From: Durusdinium trenchii
Lineage: Eukaryota > Sar > Dinophyceae > Suessiales > Symbiodiniaceae
Direction of reading: 5' to 3'
Length of the DNA stretch: 64,000 bases
Assembly: GCA_963970005.1 (NCBI GenBank)
Contig: CAXAMN010018546.1
Coordinates: 1-64,000 of the forward strand
Numbering within the stretch: position 1 is the stretch's first letter; each line of letters opens with the position of its first letter. Below, in pieces: positions 53,505 through 64,000 of the stretch. The translations under genes were made by a program, and so were the position numbers. The notes under the pieces were generated by a model. It saw only the letters and a program-made list of their open reading frames with translations. It did not search any database and had not been told where the DNA came from.

Positions 53505-53939
53505 ACCTTCGCCTGAGCGAGGGTCCGATGATCAATGATCAAAGTGGCAACCGAGGGCCTCATCCCTCAAAAGGTTCGCTATAGATTGGGCAAAGATTAG
53601 GAGCAAGCAATGCCATGAGCGTCAACCGAGCCATACCGAGCCACAGATCAGGCATGAAGGTCCTCTGCTGGAACGACACCCATCAAAAGTCAAAAATATG
53701 CGGGGCCCAGCAACGCCAGGAACTTTGCTTCAAGTCCAAGGCTCAGAAGATCAACTTCAGTCACTTGAAAGCCCGCAACAGGATGCGGCGGATTACTCTA
53801 CTCTACTTTTCGTGGGAAGTCGCTTCACCAGCTGACAGGGGTAGGGCCAAAAGCTTCTCCACCTACCATCAAACAGCGAGTAGCGACCCCACCAGCGTGT
53901 GCGCCATGGCGGGCGCCTTAGATACCTACCCACGTCGAG

Positions 53940-54310
53940 ACCTGGCAGAATATTTTTAAAATATTCCTATATACTTCCAGCTATATCTGAAAAAATATTC
54001 TGTGAACTGACCAGTTAGTGGAATAGTTGTAGGAATTTAATATTCCAGAAAAATTCTAGTTTTTTTATTTAATTATTCTGGGTTTAGTTCCACCCTCCTT
54101 CTCACAAACAGGGTTTAGTTCTAGTTCTTTGAAGTAATTATTCTGGGTTTAGTTCCACCTGCCTTCTCAGGATTGCCCATCTTTCATCACTCCTCCAACA
54201 TGTTCTTCATACAAAAAATATTCTGGGGTTTGTCTCCAGTATCAGCATCACATACCTCCAGCCATAAAAATTCCTGTAAAATTATTCCAGAAAAAATATT
54301 CTGTGAACTC
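53940..54310. repeat. AT-rich ATATTC repeats
   Basis: GAAAAAATATTCTGTGAACT at 53989 and 54289 flank copies of TTATTCTGGGTTTAGTTCCA (about 54078, 54138). Looks like a small direct-repeat-bounded element or a degenerate array. Confidence 0.7.
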
Positions 54311-54955
54311 ACGGTATGACCTGGAATATTTAATCAAGGTACCCCCCATTGTGCGCCCAATGGAAAGTCTCACGTTGCACGTCTACCAAGTTCCTGAAGT
54401 GCCTGTCCCTCATAGAGTATCATATAGTCATATAGTACATCGAGCATGCGTCAGAAGTCCCACGCTTATGCATCCGCGCCGCCGTGTGAACGCTTGCGGT
54501 AAGCTTGCTGACCTGCCCAGACAAAACTCGGACACCTAGAATGGAACCCAGTGGAACTCCAGTCTATAACCTCCAAGGGGATGTAGGAAGGATATGAGGG
54601 AGGGGCGATGGGGCACCTTGATTTCATGCTACATACCGTCGCATACCCAAGTCTCCCTTCCTTACACAAAGTCTCGTCTCAGACCTCACCACGTTAACTC
54701 GCTCTGAGCCTAGTATGCCAGTTGGCCAACACCGCGTCACCGCAACCCGACACCCAATGCCAAATGAAGAATGCTGTGTTGCTTTGAAGCATGCAATCGT
54801 TTTTCAACTGCGACTAGCTGTCTCACGGACCTCCATCACGAGCGCATATCAGCAAGAATCCCAGCTGTCCCAGCTCTAACTTGACATCTCACCACCGCGC
54901 AAAGATCACTGTACATCACCGCACTGGACAACACAAACAAAATATGCCGGCAAGA
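54311..54955. other. No supported gene
   Basis: Nothing recognised. Confidence 0.5.
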
Positions 54956-54979
54956 GACCCCCAACAGTGACAATGTGTC

Positions 54980-55180
54980 GGCGATGATGGTGAAGATGAA
55001 GGTGGTGATCGCGCTGTTGATGGTGGTGGGGTGGTGGTGATGATGGTGGCAATGAAGGTGGTGATGATGGTGGTGGTAATGGTGATGAAGGTGGTGATGA
55101 GGTGGTGGTGGTGGTGGTGGCGGGTGGCGGTGGTGGGGATGAAGGTGGTGATGGTGATGGTGGTGATGATGGTAGTTTAC
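54980..55180. repeat. (GGTGAT)n-type microsatellite
   Basis: Imperfect GGTGGTGATGATGGTGG runs. Open frames are artefacts. Confidence 0.95.
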
Positions 55181-55194
55181 TTCCAGAAAGTTCC

Positions 55195-55560
55195 AGGTCC
55201 ACGAAATACTGCGCCTGGCATGAAATCAGCGCCTTAAGCTCCACAACGAACTCCGCCTCCCACGAAATCTGCACGACAAGGTCCACAAAGTTTAACGCCT
55301 GCCACGAAATCCATGCATCCAGACTTACGAAATACTGCGCCTGCCACGGAATCTGCACCTCAAAGCGCTGCGCCTGCTATGAACTGTCAAGGTTCATATA
55401 CAGCGCCGCGCTTGCCTCGAGATCTGCGCGTCAAGGTCCACAAAATGCTGCGCCTGCCAGGAAATCTGCGCGCCAAGGCCCGCAAAGTGCCATGCTTGCC
55501 GCGAAATCTGCGGACGAAGGTTGACAAAATTCTAAAGCTGCCCCTGCTTGAATCTCCAAA
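55195..55560 (+). repeat. About 48-bp tandem repeat encoding a 16-residue motif
   Basis: GCGCCTGCCACGAAATCTGC and AAGGTCCACAAA recur about seven times. The + frame at 55400-55560 reads RVKVHKMLRLPGNLRAKARK then VPCLPRNLRTKVDKILKLP, a 16-residue (K/R)VxKxLRLPxNLR repeat that I recall as common in Symbiodiniaceae predicted proteins. Earlier units are out of frame, so a functional protein is unlikely. Confidence 0.75.
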
Positions 55561-55894
55561 TTAAATTTGGTGCTGCCACAAGGCGATTCGCAGCAAGAGC
55601 ACTCCGACAGACAACATCAAGACGCCCGACCGCAGGTTTCGTCCTCCGATTTCTGAAAACGAGCCACATGTCCGCCTGCAGCGACAGCAGAGCGTGCCGA
55701 AGAGCACCACCCTGTCCAAAGCACTGCGCCGGCCACGAAATCTACACATCGACATAAAACTGCTCTGATCTCCTGCACCTGTCACGAAAAGTTGACTTTA
55801 GACTTTGGACCACTAAAGCACGAGGTTGCCCCTTGCGCCTGCCACGAAAAGGGGTCACCAAGTCTCACCAAGTACTGGGATGAACCGTGGGTTT
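55561..55894. other. No supported gene
   Basis: Contains scattered remnants of the preceding repeat (CGCCTGCCACGAAA at 55836). Confidence 0.5.
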
Positions 55895-56060
55895 ATAACA
55901 GTTACTAGAAGTTATGAGGTGAGTTGTAAGTGAAACTGGCTGTAAGCTGTTATAACTACTTGTAACTACTTATAAGTATGCTAAATGGTTGCAAAACTTA
56001 GCATAAATGATGTTAAGTAGTTGTAAAGTTTATAGAACTTATGACTTCAAGTTGCTAAGT
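55895..56060. repeat. TAAGT/TTATAA-rich island
   Basis: GTTATAACTACTTGTAACT, ACTTATAAGTATGCTAA. Same class as the island at 9950. Confidence 0.7.
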
Positions 56061-57085
56061 GTTATAGAAGCTACACTATAGTATACCATGTTATACCATA
56101 CTTGAACGGTATATACAAGTATGTTATAAATACACTTACAATGCCTAATAACCTTGATAAACCCACGCTTCATCCCAGTAGTCAAAAAATTGCGCACGCG
56201 CCGCAACGAGGGCGCAGTCCCGAAGCACCCCCGCCGGCCCACCAGGTTCAAATGCGCTTCGAAGATCTCGAGATGACTGCGCACGCTGTAAATAGCTGCG
56301 AATGAGCCGCAAACGGATGCGCGCGCCTCGATCAAACACCCGTCCTTACAATAGCTATACCGTAAGAACCCCTCTGAAGTGCTACCACACTGGTTGGGGA
56401 ACGCCAAAAACACAATTTATCGCCCACCAGACCACCATTGCACTTCTTCAGGTCCTACCAATGCCCACAATCACTCTTTGATAGAGCGATCGCGTGCTTT
56501 TAATCCACCATGGAAGTGACTTGTGCGCTTTGCCAAGTCCGTCTGCCTGCCCGTCGAGCTGGTTGAACTCTCGCTGAAGAAAGCTGTCCAGCCAGTGAGG
56601 AAACTCCTACCACCAAACAACCGAAATGAAAGTGTCTCAACAATTCAAATTCTCAACAATCCCACTTCTTGATCTGGCGAATGGGATGAAGTTGGCTGCC
56701 TGTGTTGCTCCAGCGGCGTTGAGCCGACTTGGCAAACGCATCAACAAAAACAAAATAAGATAGAGTAGGAGCTCCTCGATTTTGCTATGGGGAGAGGAAC
56801 CCGCGAACTGCAAAGTTCACTCTTTTCTATGTCACATGCATCTTGTCAACACGCAATTTGGGCACGGCATGCTTTCGCTGTTCTTCTTGCTGTTTCAAGT
56901 CAATGGTGGGCACCTATAGGGGTGGAAGGCAGTGGAAGGGGGATGCGTGGGTCTTGTTTGGATCTGGTGGCGGCGGGGTGACTGGGGCGATGATCAAGAT
57001 CGTGCGCGTTGGATGCGTTACTGGGCATCGTCGAGTGGCTGAGATCGCGTGTGTCGAGTGAGGTGAAATGCGAATTTTGGTTCCA
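56061..57085. other. No supported gene
   Basis: Short frames only, no recognised protein. Confidence 0.5.
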
Positions 57086-57087
57086 AA

Positions 57088-57262
57088 TGCGTATAACTGT
57101 CGTCAAAACCGAAGGTGGAGGTTGTGCGAAAGTGTGTTGTCGTCGAAAACAAAGGTGGAGGTGGCCAAAGTGTGTAACTGTCCTCGAAAACGAAGGTAGA
57201 GGTTGCCAAAGTGTGTGGCTGTCAGCGAAAACGAAGATGGAGGTTGCCAAAGTGTAAGTGTG
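57088..57262. repeat. About 41-bp tandem repeat, four copies
   Basis: GTGTGTAACTGTCCTCGAAA, ACGAAGGTAGAGGTTGCCAA at about 57090, 57131, 57169 and 57210. Confidence 0.9.
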
Positions 57263-57462
57263 TAGCCGTCGTCGAGGCCACTTGGTAGTACAAATGTAGT
57301 GCAGGAAGCAGCTTCTAGGAGCTCTGGCCTGAGAGCTGGCCCTACACATGTAGTGCGGGAAGCAGATATGGCGACTTGGTAGCACAAATGTGCATGAGAA
57401 GAAAATTCACTAGCTGTGGCGTCATAGTGCAAATGTAGCGTGGGATGTGTTCAAGCTACATC

Positions 57463-57834
57463 TGCAATATCGCTGCGCCATGCGGCTTTGTGCGGTTGTG
57501 GTGGAAAGTGGGTTTGCGTAAGTTCGTGCCGTTGGGGAAAGAAATTCGCGGGGAGCGGGATGATTGGCGGCGCGTACGATGCTTAATGTTGCATCTAGTC
57601 TGTGGCACACAGTGTGGCCAAATTACGTCTGTGATGTCGCTGTGCCATGCGGTTTGCGCGGCCTCGGTGGAAAGTGCGTTTGCGTGAGCCCGTGCCTTTC
57701 AGGGAAGGAAAAATGCTGGTGTGAAAAATGTGGTGTTGCCGTGTCGCTGGGGAGCGGGATGATTGGCGGTGTCCACGAGGCTTGGTGACGTTACATTGTT
57801 GTATCTGGTCTGTGGCACTCCGTGTGGCCAAATT
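57463..57834. repeat. Tandem duplication of about 165-210 bp
   Basis: 57463-57626 and 57627-57834 share GCGCCATGCGG-, GGTGGAAAGTG-, GAGCGGGATGATTGGCGG and GTGTGGCCAAATTACG words. The second copy has about 45 bp extra. Confidence 0.85.
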
Positions 57835-57894
57835 ACGGACACCTGGTATATCACGTATATATATAATACATATCATATATAGATAAAGGTGTTT

Positions 57895-58075
57895 TGATAC
57901 AGGTGTGGAGGTATAATAGGTGATGCAGGTGTTGAGATACAATTGATGCAGGAGTTGAGATACAGGGCCTGAGGTGGTACTTGTGTTGAGGTGCAGGTGA
58001 TACAGGTGTTGAGATACATGTGATACAGGTGTTTAGATACAGGTGATACAGGTGTTAAGATCTAGGTGAAGACAC
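57895..58075. repeat. GATACAGGTGTTGAGATACA minisatellite
   Basis: Units of about 22-24 bp with GATACAGGTGTT and GAGATACA, about seven copies. Confidence 0.9.
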
Positions 58076-58079
58076 CTAC

Positions 58080-60255
58080 AAATTTCATCTACACAGCTAT
58101 AACTTCGAAATCTTTATATATTTATATACTCTTAATCCAGATCTTGTCCCTATGCTAACCTATGTCTTGAATCCAGAACATGTGAACACCACTGCTATTG
58201 TTGGAAATGTGCTGGAATCGGTCAGATATTTTTCTTTGATTTCACAGAGAGCAGGGGTTTTGTAATGCTCCTTTTTGCTTCATATAGGCCAAACAGCCCA
58301 AAGCTTCGGAGTTTTGATGAGTGTTGTATCATAATCACCTGATGGTGCTTCACAATCGATTACAAGGGAGGAAGCAATGTCTCTCCTAAACAATAAGGGA
58401 AGAGTTTATACATGAAAAGGCTGGGACGCTTCCAAAGTAGATTTGTAAAGAAGGCAGCTCAAACTTTAATCAAATTGCAGAAGACAGGATAAGACGAACA
58501 CCGCTTGTCTTTTTTGGTGACCTGGGAGTACCATAAATATTGGACAGGTTGTTACTAGTCTTGTTGACCCTTTGACCGCGAAAACACCCTGAACTCAATC
58601 ACTCAATCACTGCAAATTCAGGAAGCAACATGTCTCCGTCCGCGAACTCCTCCCATGTCTCGCTGTGCATAGGCTGAGCATGAACATTGGAATCCTGGAA
58701 TGTCATTTTCGGCAAACGGTCAAGCTTTTAATATAAACTTGAAAATAGTTGAAGGACTTGGTCGATTCATTTCATAGAATGCACACACCTTGTGTGGCCT
58801 TTGCATCATTTTGCATCCATAGTATTGCACTGCGCTTGATGCTGGATGTCAGACTTCAAACCCATTTAAGAAACGCCATGCTGCTTTGTGGTTATTCATA
58901 AACATTTTTCTACAAACGCTGGCAGGACAAGCTGAACATCCAAACTCAAGAGCTTTTGTTTGATACCTGATCTGTCGACCCAGGAATTGTAATTTTGACA
59001 AAACGATCACTCAAGTGAGAATAGTATGTCCGACTGAACCTTTTCCTGTGCAATGCAGCACTTGAGATGATGTTTGGCTTTGGACAGTCTGTTAACTTCC
59101 CACGGTGACATGATGACTTGAAATAGGATTAAATAGGAGGGATTCGTTTCAAGCGAAGAAGGTCAAGAAATCGCAACAGCAAAAGCTACCCTACCCTGCA
59201 ACATCACTTGCTGAGTTGAAGGCCCCCAATACCTCATTCTGATTCTCCAAACCATCAATACTCGGTCTTCGATTTCTGATCGCTACAGTATGCTGCTGCT
59301 ACACTCAGGTCTTGAGCACACCATTCGCAAGCCTGGCGGTCAAGATATGTCAAGATGCTCGTTCGGATGGGCACCAACTTGCCGCTGCGCTTTGTTTGTC
59401 ACTTGCTGCCACTTGTCGCTAATCCCTTTGTATTGGACATGTTTCAATCTGACTCAAGGGATCCTTCTATGCTGTTCCTCCGCATGTCTTTCGCTCTGCT
59501 TTGGATCGCACACGATTGGCATCTTGCATCATCAATTTTGCTGAACTGGAACTCTTGATCTGCTGGTTGTGGGTCAGTTTCAATGGCACACGGATCGCAA
59601 AGAGTTGCAAAAGTTGCAATCCAACTCGACAAGCCACTGGAGCACGGCTGGTCGCGTCGAACAAATTACGTGGGAGGACAACTCTCTAGACCGCGGTGCC
59701 CAGAGACTTTGCGAAGAGTTTGTGCCGCGTTCGATCAAATTGTCCGCGAAAATCACAGTGACCATCGGTGACCATGTGACTGTCTGTGTATTTGGAAGAG
59801 GTGTCAGACTAAGACCATCAAAGCCACACCGACTGCAACGAGGCTTGGCTAGCAAAGCGATGCTTTCTTCCAATTCTGCTTGATGATCTTGATGGCATCA
59901 CACGCTTGCCTGTGTACCTCTACCACTCTTGCACAGAAAACTCCTTGGTCATGTCTGTTTACCACCTCCAATAAACCCCTGCTTGGTCGACGCCCTCTGG
60001 AAAACAGTGCCCAAGACCTGATCAAGTGGGACTGGTCCAGAACTCAATGAAAGACGAGGCTCCTGATCGCACTTCAAAAGCACAATAGACCTAGAACTGC
60101 ATCAGCAAAGGTCCTTGACTGCACGGTGGGCTGCCAAGGCCTGTCATTTGAGAAGTGAATAGGGCGGGTCTAACAAAGGGTGTAAGTAAAGAGATGCCAC
60201 CCTTAGAAGGTTTAGCAATGACTAGCACGGGCATCATTATACGCCGCGTTTATCA
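58080..60255. other. No firmly supported gene
   Basis: AT-richer unique sequence. On the - strand 59873-59580 (LEESIALLAKPRCSRCGFDG, VTVIFADNLIERGTNSSQSL) may be an exon of the gene that follows, but splice sites are unclear. Confidence 0.4.
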
Positions 60256-60262
60256 TTGAATC

Positions 60263-62203
60263 TCAACTACAACTAGTGAGCAAGCATCGCACGCATCCCA
60301 CGCTCCTGGCGCAAAGCTCTTCTCGTTCCAGCTGCCAATGTTCCTCGGCATCCCCGCTGCTCACTTGCGCAACACATGCAAGGTGTGACCAAGTTCCATT
60401 TTCAATTGCCAAGAATCTATTTTGGTCAACACCCTGCAGCAGGCAATTGATTGCTACCAAGCTACTCTGCCCACGCTCTAAAGCCATCAGCCGCTTGGAC
60501 CAAGACTGGCGGGGAGGCGAAGTTGCACTGACAACTCGCTGTCCTGCAAATTAAGCAATGTGGGAATGCACCGATGGGATCACACACCCAGTCGGACGCC
60601 AGACTGGCTCCGTCAATCCAGCCACCAAGCAGACTGCATTCTTCCAATGGCATGGTCCAAAGTTCGAAGACAAGTCATCACCAGTCTGGTTCCCTCTTCC
60701 CATTAAAACTTTTTGAAACTCATGAAACATCATAACACATGGGACACTCACCGTCACCTGCAAAAACTGTTGTCCTTTCTCAATTTGCAACACATCTGAT
60801 CGTGGCATCTTCTCCAAGTTCGCGGTCAATGCTGTGACGGTTGAGTCCTTGGCGGTGCAACATGGTCGCCAAGGAAAATAACCTGGAGGAGGTGGGCTTA
60901 TGTAGCAAATCATCAAATTACCATTCGCCTGCACTGGAACTTTGCTCCAAGTTTGCTGAATTTGCCGCAGAAGGGACTTCTATTGATTCTATTGGCATCA
61001 ATGATCAATGGTCGATCAAGGCACTCACAAGACTTTGTGCTAGGTGCCCAGATCTGTCAACCCACAATTTCATTTAACGTCAATTTTTCGGAACAATTTA
61101 TGGGGTCACTCAGCCGTCTGGAAGTTGTGAGGTGGCAGTGCCAAATCACACCTTGTCTACGCTGGACCTGGCACCGAACCAATGAATGATGCTCAACAAG
61201 CAGCTCATGTACCCAATCTGAATGTTATATGCCCAACACGTAGGACAGGTTTTGTTTCACGATTTTTTGGAAGCTCTACCACTTCTTCCCATTGCTTCAA
61301 CCACGATTCGATGCGTTGGACATCTGCGCCCAGCTGGTCCAACCTGCTGACAGCATATAAGAGCCATCTGGCAGGAACATTTGATATTCAAATGATATAT
61401 ATATATGTGCCTATAAGGTAAACGCATGTGAAAACTGAGGGGTGGGAGAGCTGGTGCTCGTGAATAGTGAGTAGTGGCATCTCATGCGTTCTCAGCACGA
61501 AAGGAAGTCAACAGGTTGGTTCCTTATTCTTGGTGTGCCAAAGAACAATTCATATAAAACCATTTTTCCGGGTTTTACATGGTTTTACTATTGCAGCATT
61601 GTTGCAAACACGCTTGAACAAAGTCTGAAGTTTAAAGTGATATCTGCAACTTCAGTCTGCCATGTTGCCTTTTCCAACACAGTGTTGCTGTAACCCCCCC
61701 CCCAAAAAAAAAACGGTGATGTAAGTGACACGATCCAGCTTCCTCCTGGTTCTGGAGCCAAAGGAACACTCAAATGTGGGAAACAAGAGTGTTGGCCAGT
61801 GTCAGTTGGGACTTTCTTAGGTAACAGGCAGCCCATGAACAAATCACTCCCAAACCAGGAGGAAATACAAAAGCGTCGCGTCACTAGCACATATCAATTT
61901 GAGTGCCTTGCACTCTTTGATCATTCGCGACTTGCCGCTGCAGGCAAATTTTCATAGTTTTCACTCCAAAACGTGCTCCAGATTCCCTGGCCTCTCGCCC
62001 AAATGGATCAAAGCCTCATGAAGCATCCTGCTATAGGCATCCACTGGGTCAGTCATTGCGATGACGCCGATGCTGGAGCACATGGCGCCTTGCCTTTTGG
62101 CACGCAGTGTGCAACTATTCTCTTGGTTTTCATCGTTCCTACAATGGATTCTTGGTGAACGCTCATCAGTGCTCCCCCTGCATCTCTGCCAACTGCTGTG
62201 CAA
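60263..62203 (-). CDS. Unrecognised multi-exon gene
   Basis: Several - strand segments have coding composition bordered by splice-like sites. About 62100-61961: SIGVIAMTDPVDAYSRMLHE and ALIHLGERPGNLEHVL. 61344 to about 61240, after ATGCTGTCAG: RLDQLGADVQRIESWLKQWE and EVVELPKNRETKPVL (amphipathic). About 60843-60766: ALTANLEKMPRSDVLQIEKG, QQFLQ, ending at CAG/GTGACG. 60547 to about 60263, after TTAATTTGCAG: QRVVSATSPPRQSWSKRLMA, LERGQSSLVAINCLLQGVDQ, RFLAIENGTWSHLACVAQVS, ending TGA. Phases between exons were not fully reconciled and other exons are probably missing; the first segment may belong to a different gene. No domain recognised. Confidence 0.45.
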
Positions 62204-62544
62204 AGTCGGGAAGAAGCTATCGCTCGCATTGGTCCAACAAACAACATGTCAAAGAGAAAAATGAGCTGAGCTGGTGTTCAGAATCTCAGGCGCAGGGCCA
62301 ATGTGACTCAGGGCACTTGCGGAATTTGAGCAACTCTGGCGTTCGGGAACTCCAAAAACAAATCACACCGCTTTGCTTAGAGCCGGCACCGAAATTGGAT
62401 CCAAGCACCAAGCAAAAGAGCAGTTGAGTTGCGGCCTGGCCTTCACACTACAGCAAGAGTTGCATGTTGACCCTTTTACATACACATATATAACGCTCCT
62501 GAGACACTCTTCTGAAGCGCTTCGCACTGCAGCCTTTGCTCTGA

Positions 62545-63420
62545 GTGTTCTCTGAAGCTTTGCTTCCACGGAAGTCTCGAAGGTCGAAGTCGAGACAGAA
62601 AGCCAGCTGGCTAAAGAAGAGCAGGCGCAACCTCCTGCTTTCCACTTCTCGAGCAAGGCCGGTGAAGGCACCGAACCGCGCAGGCGCCAAAGTAGCAGCC
62701 GGGCGGCTAAAGCCGGTAGTCGGGCCTTCTAGCAGCGATACCTCCAGCGTGAAGTCACAGAGCAGGCTCATCAACGAAATTCTCTTTCGAGCCTTTGAAC
62801 TAAGCTTCGCCAAAAAGCTATCAGCAGCAACTTCCTGGACATAAGTTCCAATCTTTGATCATTTTGAGTGATCTCAGCCTTGGACGACCGTCTCGCTGTC
62901 CTTGGAATCTCTATGCAGGAGCACCGCTCCTTCAGTGGGGAATGGTCTGGGGGCTCTCAGACCTTTTGGACGCTTGGATTACTACCGAGGAAGTGGGGCC
63001 CGACAACATGGGGCGCGCCGCCCCGAAGATAGAAAGCCTGGAAGATGTTATAGCAGCACTCGAGCTCGATGCCTCTCTTCTTCAATCCGAAGGAGAGGCC
63101 CACTACACCCGGCTGATGCTGAAGGAAGAGCAGCTGATGTTGGAAGAGTTGTGGGGAGCACCTCCCATGCCCCCTACAGCGCGTTCAAGTCCCTAGAGCC
63201 CGATAGATTGCAGTTCGTTGGATTCCCTGAGTTTGATCCTGTTCCCTTTTTGGACAAGGAATCTGCTGTTTACTCCCGACCTCTCCGAGAAGCCCGGAGT
63301 TGAAAAGGCTCCGGCCCGAATAAGTGCCAGCCCTAGTTCCAGGAACTCGAATTCGACAAAGGCCCCGCCCCGTAGAGGAACTAAAGGAAGTAGTGGAGGC
63401 CGGGGCAGGAAGTGGCCTCT
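62545..63420 (+). pseudogene. Retroelement-like gag/linker fragment
   Basis: Frames read in turn: ASTEVSKVEVETESQLAKEE (about 62562-62730, another frame from its neighbours), then LSDLLDAWITTEEVGPDNMG, AAPKIESLEDVIAALELDAS, YTRLMLKEEQLMLEELWGAP (62950-63170). Next is LQFVGFPEFDPVPFLDKESA (about 63212-63275) and after another shift SEKPGVEKAPARISASPSSR to TGA 63433. I recall FDP(L/V)PFLD blocks preceding reverse-transcriptase regions in dinoflagellate retroelements. This is memory-based and weak. At least three frameshifts. Confidence 0.35.
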
Positions 63421-63780
63421 TTTCCTCTTTTGACTTCGAGCCGTCTCTTGCTCCCCGCCAGCAGCAGCCTGACTTTTGGCGTTGATTTGGCTGATGCCTT
63501 TGGATGGCCTTTTCCTTTTCCCTTCTCTCTCCTCGGAGGCTTCTCCTCTTTCTCCTTGTCTCCATCTTCTTTCTTCCACAGCCGCTGAGCCTGCGCTTGG
63601 CTTCCAGATAGGAGCCTTGCACTTTCGCATGGCTGTACCCCAGGACCCATCCAACAACGCCGTGTCCTCATCTCTTGCGCTCCACGCGCCACGTGCGCTG
63701 AAAACGACTGGAAAGGAGGCGGAGGATCCAGCAGGGATGTTTGAGCCAACAGCCATGAGGTTGCATCGATTGAGGCCTGA

Positions 63781-64000
63781 TCTGCAGCGGCCACAGCCAG
63801 GGAGCAACGCACTCTGGCCTGCTCCACATCGCCCCGCGGATCAGGCGTCCCATACTCCAGCCACGCACCAACTCCAATGAACGTGGGAGGGGTAGTTCTG
63901 GATCCAGAGCGGTTTTCGAGCCACCCGCGAGCCGTGATGTGGCCCGATCCTTCGCGGCTTGAGCTGCCGAGCGCCGTAGTCCGAGTACATATGATGGTGC
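63781..64000 (+). CDS. Open frame running off the right edge (partial)
   Basis: The frame opens after TGA 63778-63780 and reads ...PTPMNVGGVVLDPERFSSHP then RAVMWPDPSRLELPSAVVRV to the window end without a stop. An in-frame ATG lies at 63877. The opposite strand is also open over part of this stretch. Unrecognised. Confidence 0.35.

Noticed and set aside
53653..53690. MKVLCWN as the start of a LINE endonuclease domain
   Set aside because: Only seven residues fit and the following sequence does not continue the domain.
55031..55358. Val/Met- and Pro/Ser-rich frames
   Set aside because: Translation of a GGTGAT microsatellite.
1..64000. CRISPR arrays, bacterial operons, rRNA or tRNA genes
   Set aside because: No repeat-spacer pattern or rRNA-like sequence was seen, and I could not identify a tRNA cloverleaf by eye; a tRNAscan run would be needed to exclude tRNAs.

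Overview
The window looks like nuclear DNA of a dinoflagellate, most likely a Symbiodiniaceae-type genome. No bacterial operons, phage genes or ribosome-binding sites are evident. Instead there are long stretches of minisatellites, foldback and dispersed repeats, many decayed multi-copy gene families that I associate with dinoflagellate genomes, introns that can be placed by reading-frame continuity (one with clear GC-AG ends), and low-complexity repeats such as a 16-residue LRLPRNLR-type tandem. Two 10-base N runs (26364-26373, 37334-37343) mark scaffold gaps. Species and family assignments come from remembered resemblance and were not searched.

Layout. 1-7.2 kb: a 60-bp tandem array, a methyltransferase-like gene with one in-frame stop, a DUF7869/RNase-H-like transposase relic, and a KDZ-like transposase relic. 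7.4-10.8 kb: a frameshifted member of a dinoflagellate multi-copy family, a short terminal-inverted-repeat element and a 120-bp tandem array. 11.0-26.2 kb: about ten open reading frames, all on the + strand, ending in a protein with a methyl-CpG-binding-like domain. This block is interrupted by a nested inverted-repeat (foldback) structure at 15.5-20.2 kb. 26.3-31 kb: minisatellites, a second copy of the terminal-inverted-repeat element and a structured RNA copy.

31.3-33.6 kb (- strand) is a second DUF7869-type gene, with a 314-bp GC-AG intron and one nonsense codon. 34.96-36.32 kb (- strand) is a C5 cytosine DNA methyltransferase split over at least seven short exons, recognisable from motifs I, IV, VI, VIII and X in the right order. 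38.2-41.2 kb holds two more relics. 43.2-45.1 kb (- strand) is the C-terminal half of a PIF1/Helitron-type helicase followed by Cys-rich zinc-finger repeats.

45.5-50.9 kb is the most unusual region. A structured RNA element occurs four times here, and once more at 30.1 kb. Each copy can form a long H-type pseudoknot plus a hairpin. Three sequence-divergent copies keep every helix while the bases change, and share a GACG tetraloop and an AACRAAG linker. The copies mark repeating modules of about 0.4-2.4 kb, one of which carries unrecognised coding frames. 51-58 kb is mostly minisatellites and unrecognised fragments. 60.3-62.2 kb (- strand) is an unrecognised multi-exon gene, and the right edge carries a retroelement-like + strand fragment and an open frame running off the window.

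Overall this is a mobile-element graveyard with at least one readable host-type or element-borne DNA methyltransferase. DNA-methylation functions (two methyltransferase-type genes and one MBD-like domain) recur among the elements.
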